Notes: a model not told the origin generated them from the letters alone. A stretch of DNA of 17,965 nucleotides from an uncultured Eubacteriales bacterium (GCA_900545175.1 UQYF01000049.1:1-17965), one strand, 5' to 3'; numbered from the stretch's first letter, positions 1 to 7,158 are shown. Program-made: numbers and translations.

Positions 1-2
1 AG

Positions 3-347
3 TATGTGGCATTGGTCAGAAAATATAAAGAAGAATCAGGTTCACTTGATGATGCAGTCAACAGGGCGGTTGATGAGTGCATAAAAAATGACATTCTGGC
101 GGATTTCTTAAGGAAGAATCGGGCGGAGGTAGTTATGACGAGCATATTTGAGTATAATAAGGAAGAGGAAGAGAGAAAACTGAGGACAGCGGAGAGACAG
201 GCTGGGTATGATGAGGGATATGATAGCGGGATAGAGCATACGCTTGTTGATTTAGTAAATGAAGGAATTATATCTATAGAACAGGCGGCACATAAATTGA
301 ATATGACAGAGGATGAATTTAAGAAAGTCATGGAGAGTAAATATTAG
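3..347 (+). CDS. C-terminal part of a PD-(D/E)XK nuclease/transposase-family protein (5' end outside window)
   Basis: The reading frame is open to the left edge, so only the last ~115 residues are present. The segment DDAVNRAVDECIKNDILADF followed by LRKNRAEVV is typical of the region after the catalytic core in the PDDEXK transposase-like / Rpn-like proteins that are numerous in Lachnospiraceae. It is followed by a charged stretch (KEEEERKLRTAERQ), a Gly/Tyr/Asp-rich linker (AGYDEGYDSG) and a short helical tail with a helix-turn-helix look (EGIISIEQAAHKLNMTEDEF). The catalytic domain itself is not in the window. Family assignment is from remembered family features; the role (nuclease or DNA mobility) is inferred. 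Bases 131-160 of this gene recur just downstream. Confidence 0.6.
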   Translation, partial: YVALVRKYKEESGSLDDAVNRAVDECIKNDILADFLRKNRAEVVMTSIFEYNKEEEERKLRTAERQAGYDEGYDSGIEHTLVDLVNEGIISIEQAAHKLNMTEDEFKKVMESKY

Positions 348-415
348 TTATGACGGTCATATTTGAGGATAATAAAACAGGTCAATTTTTCACGAATATA
401 ATCTTAAATAAGTAA
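346..415 (+). pseudogene. Decayed second copy of part of the PDDEXK-family tail
   Basis: Bases 346-375 repeat bases 131-160 with three differences in 30. The repeat starts on the stop codon of the upstream gene, 215 bp from the first copy. Read from the ATG at 350 it gives MTVIFEDNKTGQFF and so on, matching MTSIFEYNKEEEE of the intact gene before diverging and stopping at 413-415. No ribosome binding site precedes it. I read it as a relic of a partial tandem duplication or of a second gene copy, not an expressed gene. Confidence 0.55.
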
Positions 416-478
416 TTAACTAACTGTGATGTCAGTATGTCACAGGAGCTGTTCTTAAAAATAATATTATTAAAGCGA

Positions 479-520
479 ATAGCCGCAACAGATTCTAAGG
501 TATGAATCTGTTGCGGCTAT
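479..520. terminator. Strong bidirectional hairpin terminator
   Basis: Bases 479-495 and 504-520 form a perfect 17-bp inverted repeat (arm ATAGCCGCAACAGATTC) around an 8-nt loop. On the plus strand GTTTATATT follows. On the minus strand the hairpin is followed by TCGCTTTAATAATATTATTTTT-like A/T-rich sequence. It sits 3 nt beyond the TetR stop codon on the minus strand and downstream of the PDDEXK gene on the plus strand, so it probably ends both transcripts. Confidence 0.8.
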
Positions 521-522
521 GT

Positions 523-1080
523 TTATATTGTCAGCTGTTCCATTACCAGATTACTGATAATTACAGACAATTCCTCGAATGGACATGGCTTCCCTTGTTT
601 TATCCATTCTATGTACACTGAACTTACGCCGCTAAGATAGAATTCAATCTTAAAATCCAGTATATTTTTGTCTTTATCAGGAAGATTTAAGCCGTCTATA
701 AGCTGTTTTTTGAACACTTTTTTTATCTTTTCGGCAAGAAAATGATAGTTGTGTACAGAAACAAGGCTTTCGCAAAATTCAGGATTGCTTGAATATATGG
801 CATTTATGAATTGAATAAAATAGTATGGATTAAGTCCGTATTCAGCGATAATGCAGTTTTTTAGATATGAGTCGATGCTGACAACCAGTTCATTTTCCAT
901 CTCAGTTATAATAGCTTCTATACTGTCATAGTGAGAGTAGAAGGTCTTTCTGTTGATACCGGCAGTCTCTGAGATTTCCTTTATTGTTATTTTGTTTATG
1001 GGTTTGGTAGCAAGGATGCTAAAAAGAGCATCGCGTATAGCCTTTTTTGATTTTATTACTCTTACGTCCTGTTCGTTCAT
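523..1080 (-). CDS. TetR/AcrR-family transcriptional regulator
   Basis: A 185-residue protein, a normal TetR length. Residues ~8-55 form the N-terminal DNA-binding domain, with KITIKEISETAGINRKTFYS being the helix-turn-helix followed by the usual HYDS. The remaining ~130 residues are a helical ligand-binding and dimerisation region without a recognisable specificity. The start is supported by GGAGG five bases upstream (minus strand ...gcggaggaatcATG). It diverges from the patatin/PlsC pair, and the 243-bp shared region carries a palindromic candidate operator at 1154-1186. It probably represses itself and that lipid gene pair. The inducer is unknown; an acyl or membrane-active ligand is only a guess from the neighbours. 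Confidence 0.85.
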   Translation of the reverse strand: MNEQDVRVIKSKKAIRDALFSILATKPINKITIKEISETAGINRKTFYSHYDSIEAIITEMENELVVSIDSYLKNCIIAEYGLNPYYFIQFINAIYSSNPEFCESLVSVHNYHFLAEKIKKVFKKQLIDGLNLPDKDKNILDFKIEFYLSGVSSVYIEWIKQGKPCPFEELSVIISNLVMEQLTI

Positions 1081-1153
1081 GATTCCTCCGCTTCACCTAC
1101 GTTTGTAAAAGCATGCGCCTGCAAGCAGCCGATGCATTTATAAATTACTGCTG

Positions 1154-1186
1154 ACTTATACACTTAAGTAACAGATGTGTATAAGT
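1154..1186. promoter_or_regulatory. Candidate TetR operator (10-bp inverted repeat plus extra half-site)
   Basis: ACTTATACAC at 1154-1163 and its exact complement GTGTATAAGT at 1177-1186 are separated by 13 nt, directly upstream of the -35 element of the patatin promoter. A further half-site TTATACAC lies at 1222-1229, touching the -10 box. The position between divergent tetR and patatin genes is classic for TetR autoregulation. Binding is inferred, not shown. Confidence 0.5.
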
Positions 1187-1193
1187 GTGTCCA

Positions 1194-1222
1194 TTGACCA
1201 TATTATAAAATTTGGGTATAAT
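1194..1222 (+). promoter_or_regulatory. Sigma-A type promoter for the patatin-plsC operon
   Basis: TTGACC (1194-1199) and TATAAT (1217-1222) are separated by exactly 17 nt. The start codon lies ~100 nt downstream, leaving an untranslated leader of about 95 nt in which I see no riboswitch-like structure. The half-site TTATACAC overlaps the end of the -10 box. Confidence 0.7.
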
Positions 1223-1323
1223 TATACACGTATTTTGGAAAAAAGCAACAGATGTCCGTTAAAGTACGAAATATATAATCAACAGGTATTTGTGAGAATA
1301 CCTAATGCTATGGGGGTGACGAT

Positions 1324-2166
1324 GTGAGCAGGATAGGACTTGTTTTAGAGGGCGGTTCCTTCAGAGGAATATTTACTGCCGGTGTCCTTGACTCATTATT
1401 GGAGCATCATATTTCATTTCCTTATGTTATTGGAGTGTCAGCCGGTTCCGGCAATGCAGTCAATTTTATTGCGGGGCAGGAAGGCAGAACTAAGAAGGTC
1501 ATAACACATGAGAATGCGGACGCATACTATGGACTTGGAACACTTAGGAACAATGGAAAGGTTCTTGACCTTGACCAGATGCTCGCTTATGACAAGGAAC
1601 CTCTCAATTTTGACAGCTTTTTTGCGTCTGATGTGGAGAGGGAATTTGTCGCAGTGAACTGTGAGACCGGTAAGGCAGAGTATCTTACAGATGATGGTAC
1701 AGCAGAGAGTATTTTGCAGATATGCAAGGCATCATGCTCAGTGCCGCTTATGTGTGCTCCTGTAAAGATTGGCGGTAAGGCATATCTTGACGGAAGTATA
1801 GTGGATTCGATTCCTTACGAGAGAGCATTTGAGCGGGGCTGTGACAAGGTAGTTGTAGTTCAGACAAGAAAGGCAGGGGAAGCGCCTACCGATTATTCTA
1901 AGATGAAGCTGCTTCTCAATGTGTGTTATCATTCTACATATCCTAAGGTCGCTGAGGTTATGGTTGAGCGCCGCTACAATTATGACAAGCAGATGCGCCG
2001 TCTTGAGGAGCTAGAGCAGGATGGAAAGGCGATTATAATACGCCCGGAGATTGGCAGCATAGGTCATTTTGAAAATGATGTTGAGAAGATTAATGATTTC
2101 TATAAGCATGGATATGAGCTTATGGAGAAGAATATGGGTAAGCTGCAGGAATTTATCAAATCATGA
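1324..2166 (+). CDS. Patatin-like phospholipase
   Basis: A 280-residue patatin-fold serine acyl hydrolase. The oxyanion-hole glycine motif is EGGSFRG (residues 9-15), the nucleophile elbow GVSAGSG places Ser39 as nucleophile, and the catalytic aspartate is Asp156 in LDGSIVDSIP; together these give the Ser-Asp dyad. There is no signal peptide or membrane segment, so it should act in the cytoplasm or on the inner membrane face, releasing fatty acids from phospholipids or acyl esters. The start is the GTG at 1324 behind GGGGGTGA; the nearby ATG at 1322 is out of frame and closes at once. Its stop overlaps the start of the acyltransferase gene, implying translational coupling and possibly a deacylation/reacylation pair. 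It resembles the bacterial RssA/YlbK branch; the exact substrate is unknown. Confidence 0.88.
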   Translation: MSRIGLVLEGGSFRGIFTAGVLDSLLEHHISFPYVIGVSAGSGNAVNFIAGQEGRTKKVITHENADAYYGLGTLRNNGKVLDLDQMLAYDKEPLNFDSFFASDVEREFVAVNCETGKAEYLTDDGTAESILQICKASCSVPLMCAPVKIGGKAYLDGSIVDSIPYERAFERGCDKVVVVQTRKAGEAPTDYSKMKLLLNVCYHSTYPKVAEVMVERRYNYDKQMRRLEELEQDGKAIIIRPEIGSIGHFENDVEKINDFYKHGYELMEKNMGKLQEFIKS

Positions 2167-2825
2167 AAAATTTTTTAGCAAAGGTTGGCGACAGGTGCCT
2201 TGGAGCTATAATACATGCAGCGTTCTTTGTGTGGACAGGAATAACGCATGTTCTCTACCTGCCGAAGATTACATACGAGGATGAAGAGGTTAAGCGTAAG
2301 CTTAAAGAGCCATGCATTCTCATCGCAAATCATACAAGTCATAATGACGGTTCATTTATTCCACAGGTGTTCTGGAAGAGTAAGATTAATGTCCTCGTCA
2401 CGACAAAATGGTATAACAAGAAGATGCTTCACACTTTTTTTACACATCTAAGATATATTCCGATAAATCTAAAAGAGATGGATAATTCCTGGATGGACAG
2501 AGCGGTGGAGGCAATAAAAAGAGGCGAGTCGGTGCTGATTTTTCCGGAGGGTAAGCTCTCTAAGGACGGAAAGCTGTCTGAGTTTCAGCCGGGCTTTCTG
2601 ATGCTTGCACGACTCACGGATGCGCCTGTAATTCCACTTGCAATATCCGGCGGATATAGGAAGTTTCACCGTCAGAATGTTGTGGTGGGTTCAGTAAATA
2701 CTTTTGATGTACATGCAAAAGGCAGGCCTTCGGTGATACTTAGAGAAGGTGCAGCAAGCTGCCAAAGACAGCTTGAAGCCATGCTTCATATGGATGAACA
2801 GCCAGATGAGGCACATACAGAGTAA
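2163..2825 (+). CDS. PlsC-type 1-acyl-glycerol-3-phosphate acyltransferase family protein
   Basis: A 220-residue LPLAT-fold acyltransferase. The HX4D catalytic motif is NHTSHND with His57 and Asp62, the phosphate-binding FPEG motif is at residues 127-130 (IFPEGKLSKDG), and a later VIPLAISGGY block fits motif IV. The N-terminus (residues ~12-34) is a moderately hydrophobic, membrane-associating helix. Family members transfer acyl groups from acyl-ACP or acyl-CoA to lysophosphatidate, though some homologues acylate other lipids or glycolipids. Its ATG overlaps the patatin stop (ATGA). Next downstream is the acyl-chain cluster, so it may use that cluster's product; this is inference from context. 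Confidence 0.85.
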   Translation: MKNFLAKVGDRCLGAIIHAAFFVWTGITHVLYLPKITYEDEEVKRKLKEPCILIANHTSHNDGSFIPQVFWKSKINVLVTTKWYNKKMLHTFFTHLRYIPINLKEMDNSWMDRAVEAIKRGESVLIFPEGKLSKDGKLSEFQPGFLMLARLTDAPVIPLAISGGYRKFHRQNVVVGSVNTFDVHAKGRPSVILREGAASCQRQLEAMLHMDEQPDEAHTE

Positions 2826-2986
2826 CTGCCATAAAAGATGAGAGTACAGAGATGTGCGGATTTATGACAGTATTATGACAAAATCTTGCATGTATGTTTC
2901 AGGCAGGAAAATCCTGAACCTGATAGTTATAGGGGAATAATCTGCCCCGCTAAAAATATTTCTAATAGAAGAAAAGGAGAATAACC

Positions 2987-3229
2987 ATGAACGAGCAGGA
3001 AATCAGAGAAAAAATTAAGGAGCTTCTTATTGACAGCCTTGGAATTGAGGCAGAGGTCTTAACAGATGATGTACCTCTTTTCGGAGACGGAATCGGTCTT
3101 GACTCAATCGACTCACTTGAGATGATAGCAGCTATCGACAAGGAGTTTGGCGTATCGATGACAGGTGTTGGCAAGGAGCCATTCTATAATGTAGCAAGCC
3201 TTGCAAAGTATGTAGCAGAGCATAAGTAA
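2987..3229 (+). CDS. acpP: Acyl carrier protein
   Basis: An 80-residue, acidic, four-helix ACP. The phosphopantetheine attachment serine is Ser40 in GIGLDSIDSLE, so the motif is DSI rather than the DSL usual in primary fatty-acid ACPs. The preceding LFGDGIGLDSID pattern recalls carrier proteins of aryl-polyene and other non-canonical type II clusters, as I remember them. AAAGGAGAA at 2973-2980 supports the start. The 161-bp gap upstream holds a small inverted repeat (TCAGG...CCTGA) but no clear promoter, so transcription may come partly from the patatin operon. A hairpin with a T-run follows 16 nt after the stop and may make this the most abundant message of the cluster. The symbol is by function; it could equally be a dedicated polyketide ACP. 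Confidence 0.85.
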   Translation: MNEQEIREKIKELLIDSLGIEAEVLTDDVPLFGDGIGLDSIDSLEMIAAIDKEFGVSMTGVGKEPFYNVASLAKYVAEHK

Positions 3230-3244
3230 GAAGTAAAGGAATGT

Positions 3245-3284
3245 CTGTCAGGCGGTTATTATGGCCGCTTGATGGACAGTTTTT
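3245..3284 (+). terminator. Attenuator-like terminator between acpP and the double ketosynthase gene
   Basis: CTGTC (3245-3249) pairs with GACAG (3275-3279), and AGGCGG (3250-3255) pairs with CCGCTT (3265-3270) with one G-U pair, a 4-nt bulge and a 9-nt loop. TTTTT follows immediately (3280-3284). This fits an intrinsic, probably partial, terminator that would let acpP be transcribed in excess over the downstream enzymes. Confidence 0.55.
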
Positions 3285-3319
3285 GTCTGGCAGGAAATTT
3301 GTATGTGCTTATGTCACAT

Positions 3320-3345
3320 AAAGAGTCCTCCGGGAAGGATTCTTT
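3320..3345 (+). promoter_or_regulatory. Leader hairpin just upstream of the double ketosynthase RBS
   Basis: AAAGAGTCCT (3320-3329) pairs with AGGATTCTTT (3336-3345) across a 6-nt CCGGGA loop, a 10-bp stem with one G-U pair. It lies 8 nt before GGAGG at 3353-3357. It could be a second pause/termination site, an RNA-processing stem or a translational element; the sequence alone does not choose. Confidence 0.4.
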
Positions 3346-3364
3346 TGATAATGGAGGTATGAAA

Positions 3365-5758
3365 ATGACAGAGAACAAAAATCGTTGCGTAATCACAGGT
3401 CTTGGAATGGTCTGTGCAATAGGAAACAGTGTTGATGAGACATGGAATAATGCTCTTAAAGGAGTATCAGGAATTAAGAATACGAAAACAGTTGATACTG
3501 AAGGCTGCTATGCAACTCTTGCGGCTGAGGTTCATGATAATACATTGGATGAGTGTCCTCATGCAGATGAGATGGACAGAGTCTCTAAGCTCTGCGTTAA
3601 GGCTGCGAAGGAGGCACTTACAGACGCGGCATACACAATCACTGACGATGAGAAGAAGCGTGTCAGTGTAATTATGGGAAGTTGTGTAGGCGGTGTTAAC
3701 AGCGTTGAAGCTTATTACAGAAATGGTGAGAAGGCAGAGGATGTTACCAAGATGCCTATTTCAGCTATTGCAAATGAAGTAGCTTATGTTTACGGAGCTG
3801 ACGGAATTGTTACAAATATTGCAAATGCATGTGCAGCAGGTACAATAAGCATCGCCTATGCTTGTGATTTAATCAGGGCAGGAAAGTGTGATGTAGCTAT
3901 AGCAGGCGGTGCAGATGCATTTGCTTCAGTTCCTTATGCTGGTTTCTTATCACTTCACGCACTCGCTGAGAATGGCTGCTCACCGTTCAACCACTGTGAT
4001 GGAATCACACTTGGTGAAGGCTCAGGCGTACTTATCGTTGAGTCCTATGAGCATGCTGTTGCAAGAGGCGCTAAGATTTACTGTGAGGTTCTCGGCTCAG
4101 GTGTAAGCTCCGACGCACACCACATCACTGCTCCTAGAGAAGATGGCGAGGGACAGATGAATGCTATCCGCTGGGGAATGAAGGCTTCAGGTGTTGATGA
4201 GAGTGAGATTGGCTACATAAATGCACATGGAACAGGAACAGCCAAGAATGATATGGCTGAGTTCCTTTCACTTCATACAATATTTGATGAGAAGAATGAT
4301 AATCTGAGTGTCAGCTCTACAAAGGCTATGGTAGGCCACTGTCTCGGTGCAGCAGGTTCTATCGAGGCTGTATTTTCAATCAAGGCACTTACAGAGAATA
4401 TGGTTCCTCCTACGGTTGGATACTCAGATGAGGATATCGAGAATCTCAAGGAGAAGGCAGGAAAGATTGATTTCAGACCAAATGAGCCGAAGGAGAAGAA
4501 GCTTGACACTGTCATGAACAATTCATTTGCATTCGGTGGTAACAATGCAAGCATTATTTTCAGCAAAAATGCCGGAAACGTAGAGCTTCCAAAGAAGGAG
4601 AAGGTATACATAACAGGACTTGGTGTGGTAGCACCTTGCGGAAATGGTGTTGAGAATTATGTTGAGAAGTTCAACGCTGATGTAAGACCAGAGAGCACAT
4701 CTGTTGCATCAGCTGTTGGAAGTGCAGATTACGCTGCATGCGGACTTAAGATGGCATTTTACAGAAAGCTTGATAAGTTCAGTCAGCTTCAGGCAGTATC
4801 AGGTATGAATGCTATCCAGAATGCCGAGCTCACAATAAATGATGACAATGCCAAGGATATAGGTATTGCAGTCGGAACAGCAGCAGGTCCTCTCGCAACA
4901 ATATGTCATTTCCAGAAGGATCTTATCGAGGGAGGCAATGTGGCAGGAAGTGCATTCAAGTTTCCTAACACAGTTTACAATGCAGCAGGTGGATATCTTT
5001 CAATCTGCTCAGGAATAAAGGGCTACAATGTAACAGTTACTAACGGAGCACAGTCAGGTCTTTCAAGCATCGCTTACGGTGTTGAAGTTTTAAGACAGGG
5101 CAAGAACAAGATTATGCTCGCAACAGGAACAGATGAGAACTGTGATACAATGACAGAGCTTTACGACAAGCTCGGCAAGGTTGCAACGGAGGTTGACGGC
5201 GCATACTCAGGCATGACAGGATATGTTCTCGGCGACGGAAGTACAACTCTTGTCCTTGAGAGCGAGAGCAGCGTTAAGGAGAGAGAAGTTAAGCCTTACG
5301 CTGAGGTTGCAGGCTATGGTATGTCACATGAGGCGGTTGCATTCGGTAAGCTTGAAGGCTCTGAGGCAGCACTTGTGGAGGCAGTGAAGCTTGCGGCAGA
5401 TGATGCGGGCATGAGTCTTGACGATATCGACGCGATTGTGGGCTTTGGAAACGGTGATGTAATTACGGACAGCCTTGAGCTTGACTCATACAAGAAGCTT
5501 TTTGGCGATAAGCTTGGTGAGCTTCCTGTATTTACAGTTAAAGATACAACAGGTGAGGGACGTGCGGCTTCTGCATCTCTTTCAGCAGCTCATGCAGCAC
5601 TTATCTTATCTGATAAGTACGAGGTTGCAGGAAGAGCGTACAAGCTTGACGGTGGAACGATGACTAGGACGACAGTTGACACTAAGTCACTTAAGAATGT
5701 ACTTGTAACATCCTATGGTCTTGGCGGATCATACTGTGCGATTATAATAAAGAAGTAA
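3365..5758 (+). CDS. Fused double beta-ketoacyl synthase: active KS plus catalytically dead (chain-length-factor-like) KS
   Basis: A 797-residue protein made of two FabF-type thiolase-fold units in one frame, where FabF is normally ~410 residues. Unit 1 (about 1-405) has the condensing triad: Cys156 in NACAAGT, His288 in INAHGTGT and His325 in VGHCLGAAGS. Unit 2 (about 413-797) starts again with VYITGLGVVAPCGNG and keeps the core folds, but the triad positions are Ala562 (in NGAQSG, next to Gln563), Phe694 (in GFGNGD) and Glu731 (in TTGEGR). That is the pattern of a chain-length factor or KS-beta partner. Unit 1 would elongate acyl-ACP with malonyl-ACP; unit 2 would be structural and may set chain length. 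The start is the ATG at 3365, seven bases after GGAGG; upstream in-frame starts have no RBS. There is no frameshift or stop between halves, and codon use looks continuous, so the fusion appears genuine. Downstream lie fabG, fabZ and fabD. Confidence 0.9.
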   Translation: MTENKNRCVITGLGMVCAIGNSVDETWNNALKGVSGIKNTKTVDTEGCYATLAAEVHDNTLDECPHADEMDRVSKLCVKAAKEALTDAAYTITDDEKKRVSVIMGSCVGGVNSVEAYYRNGEKAEDVTKMPISAIANEVAYVYGADGIVTNIANACAAGTISIAYACDLIRAGKCDVAIAGGADAFASVPYAGFLSLHALAENGCSPFNHCDGITLGEGSGVLIVESYEHAVARGAKIYCEVLGSGVSSDAHHITAPREDGEGQMNAIRWGMKASGVDESEIGYINAHGTGTAKNDMAEFLSLHTIFDEKNDNLSVSSTKAMVGHCLGAAGSIEAVFSIKALTENMVPPTVGYSDEDIENLKEKAGKIDFRPNEPKEKKLDTVMNNSFAFGGNNASIIFSKNAGNVELPKKEKVYITGLGVVAPCGNGVENYVEKFNADVRPESTSVASAVGSADYAACGLKMAFYRKLDKFSQLQAVSGMNAIQNAELTINDDNAKDIGIAVGTAAGPLATICHFQKDLIEGGNVAGSAFKFPNTVYNAAGGYLSICSGIKGYNVTVTNGAQSGLSSIAYGVEVLRQGKNKIMLATGTDENCDTMTELYDKLGKVATEVDGAYSGMTGYVLGDGSTTLVLESESSVKEREVKPYAEVAGYGMSHEAVAFGKLEGSEAALVEAVKLAADDAGMSLDDIDAIVGFGNGDVITDSLELDSYKKLFGDKLGELPVFTVKDTTGEGRAASASLSAAHAALILSDKYEVAGRAYKLDGGTMTRTTVDTKSLKNVLVTSYGLGGSYCAIIIKK

Positions 5759-5806
5759 TATGATATCAGGGGCTGTTTTACAGCGGAGCAATTCGTGGAT
5801 ATCATA
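5759..5806 (+). repeat. Intercistronic hairpin after the double ketosynthase gene
   Basis: TATGATATC (5759-5767) and GATATCATA (5798-5806) are exact complements, enclosing a smaller GCTG-TTTTA-CAGC stem. The structure begins right after the stop codon. It lacks a T-run, so an mRNA-stabilising or processing role is more likely than termination. Confidence 0.45.
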
Positions 5807-5856
5807 ATATATATTCATGGTAAAAATTGTACGAGATAAAGAAAGAGGTGCGATAG

Positions 5857-6591
5857 ATGGGAAAGATAGCGGTTGTAACAGGAGCTTCTAAAGGAATCGG
5901 CCGTGCATGCGCTCTTCGTCTTGCAAAGGACGGAATGACTGTGGTTGTAAACTACAGCCATTCCGATGAGGAGGCAGCTAAGGCTGTTGAAGAGATAAAG
6001 GCAGCAGGCGGAGATGCAGTGGCATACAAGGCAGATGTTTCAGACCTTAATCAGGTAAAGGAGATGTTCAAGTTCGTATCAGACACCTACGGACGTGTAG
6101 ATGTTCTGGTAAACAATGCCGGAATCGTTAGGGACGAGTATCTTTTAATGCTTACACAGGAGAATCTTGACAAGTGTCTTGACCTCAATATAAAGGGATA
6201 TTTCTACTGTGCACAGCAGGCTGCACTCAAGATGTTCAGCCAGAAATCAGGTGTGATTGTGAACATGTCATCCGTAAGCTCTAAGATGGCTCTTGCAGGA
6301 CAGTCGGTTTACAGTGCGACAAAGGGAGCTGTCAACTCCATGACACAGACTATGGCTAAGGAGCTTGCAAGAAAGAAAATCCGTGTAAATGCAGTATGTC
6401 CGGGTTTTGTAAAGACTGAGATGGTAGACCAGCTTCCAGAGGATAAGAAGAAGGAGTACTTAAAGGATGTTCCTCTCGGACGCTTTGCCGATGTTGATGA
6501 GGTGGCAGGACTTGTATCTTTCTTATGCAGTGATGATGCAAGTTATATCACAGGACAGGCTATAGTATTAGATGGAGGACTCAGCTTATGA
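5857..6591 (+). CDS. fabG: 3-oxoacyl-[acyl-carrier-protein] reductase
   Basis: A 244-residue short-chain dehydrogenase/reductase that reduces the beta-keto group of ACP-bound chains with NADPH. It has the cofactor motif TGASKGIG (residues 8-15), NNAG (~88-91), and the catalytic Ser139, Tyr152 and Lys156 in SVYSATK, all matching the FabG numbering within one residue. The C-terminus ends with SYITGQAIVLDGG, typical of the family. AGAGGTG lies 6 nt before the ATG. Its stop overlaps the fabZ start (ATGA), so the two are translationally coupled. No sign of degeneration. Confidence 0.93.
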   Translation: MGKIAVVTGASKGIGRACALRLAKDGMTVVVNYSHSDEEAAKAVEEIKAAGGDAVAYKADVSDLNQVKEMFKFVSDTYGRVDVLVNNAGIVRDEYLLMLTQENLDKCLDLNIKGYFYCAQQAALKMFSQKSGVIVNMSSVSSKMALAGQSVYSATKGAVNSMTQTMAKELARKKIRVNAVCPGFVKTEMVDQLPEDKKKEYLKDVPLGRFADVDEVAGLVSFLCSDDASYITGQAIVLDGGLSL

Positions 6592-7031
6592 TGAACATAA
6601 TGGAGGTCAACAAGCGTCTCCGCCAGAGACCGCCGTTCCAGATGATAGAGAAGGTTTTCGAGCTTACTCCGGGTGAATCAGCAAGAGGAACCAAGAATGT
6701 ATGTATAAATGAGCCATACTTCATGGGACATTTCCCGGACGCTCCGATTATGCCGGGTGTGCTCATAATAGAGAGCTGTGCGCAGCTGTGCTCCCTTGTC
6801 ATAGAGGATGACGGTGTGAATGACGATTTGTTATATGTACTTTTAAAGGTGGACAACTTCAAGTTCGTCAAGCCTGTCATTCCGGGCGATGTGCTTGACA
6901 TTACGGTCACTAAGACTAAGAGTGGCGGTACACTTGCATACTTTGAGGCGAAGGTATTAGTTGACGGCGAGGTTCGTGCCAAGGGTTCAATGGTATTTAC
7001 CGCCGTACCTAAAGAAAATGTATACAAATAA
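6588..7031 (+). CDS. fabZ: 3-hydroxyacyl-[acyl-carrier-protein] dehydratase, FabZ-type hotdog
   Basis: A 147-residue single-hotdog dehydratase. His48 in GHFPDAPIMPGVL and Glu62 in IIESCAQ, 14 residues apart, form the FabZ active site that removes water from 3-hydroxyacyl-ACP to give the trans-2-enoyl chain. The N-terminal strand reads RQRPPFQMIEKV in place of the more usual PHRYPFLLVDRV, so it is a somewhat divergent member. GGAGG at 6574-6578 serves the ATG at 6588 (or the adjacent ATG at 6591). It is coupled to fabG by a 4-nt overlap. No enoyl reductase gene accompanies it. Confidence 0.88.
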   Translation: MMNIMEVNKRLRQRPPFQMIEKVFELTPGESARGTKNVCINEPYFMGHFPDAPIMPGVLIIESCAQLCSLVIEDDGVNDDLLYVLLKVDNFKFVKPVIPGDVLDITVTKTKSGGTLAYFEAKVLVDGEVRAKGSMVFTAVPKENVYK

Positions 7032-7138
7032 TACACTTATACAATAAATGATTATTTTTTGTTATGTGTGATTGGGATTAGAGAAAACAAGTTATAAACT
7101 CACAGAGCTGCATAACATGTTTTTACACCGTACCTAAA
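6996..7138 (+). repeat. Short direct repeat flanking the fabZ-fabD gap
   Basis: TTTACCGCCGTACCTAAAG at 6996-7014 (end of fabZ) recurs as TTTACACCGTACCTAAA at 7122-7138, with 11 identical bases at the core (CCGTACCTAAA). The 127-bp A/T-rich gap between fabZ and fabD lies between the copies. It may be the trace of an insertion or slippage event; nothing else in the gap is recognisable apart from the fabD ribosome binding site. Confidence 0.4.
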
Positions 7139-7158
7139 CGGAAAAAGGAGGATGAAAT

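Noticed and set aside
424..445. CRP-like palindrome TGTGA...TCACA
   Set aside because: The half-sites are 10 bases apart, not 6, and the site lies between a gene end and a terminator with no promoter to control.
3269..3364. Longer N-terminus for the double ketosynthase, starting at 3269
   Set aside because: No ribosome binding site, the extra residues are unlike any KS start, and the stretch contains a hairpin; GGAGG sits correctly before the ATG at 3365.
4273..4611. Minus-strand open frame of 112 codons inside the double ketosynthase gene
   Set aside because: It is antisense to conserved coding sequence, is Ser/Phe/Leu-rich as expected of a shadow frame, and has no ribosome binding site or recognisable domain.
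5048..5050. Frameshift or sequencing error explaining the lost Cys in the second ketosynthase half
   Set aside because: The frame and fold signatures are intact throughout, and both histidine positions are also replaced, so the loss is consistent rather than a single error.
6581..7036. Minus-strand open frame of 151 codons covering fabZ
   Set aside because: It lies antisense to fabZ, whose active-site motif and coupling to fabG are clear.
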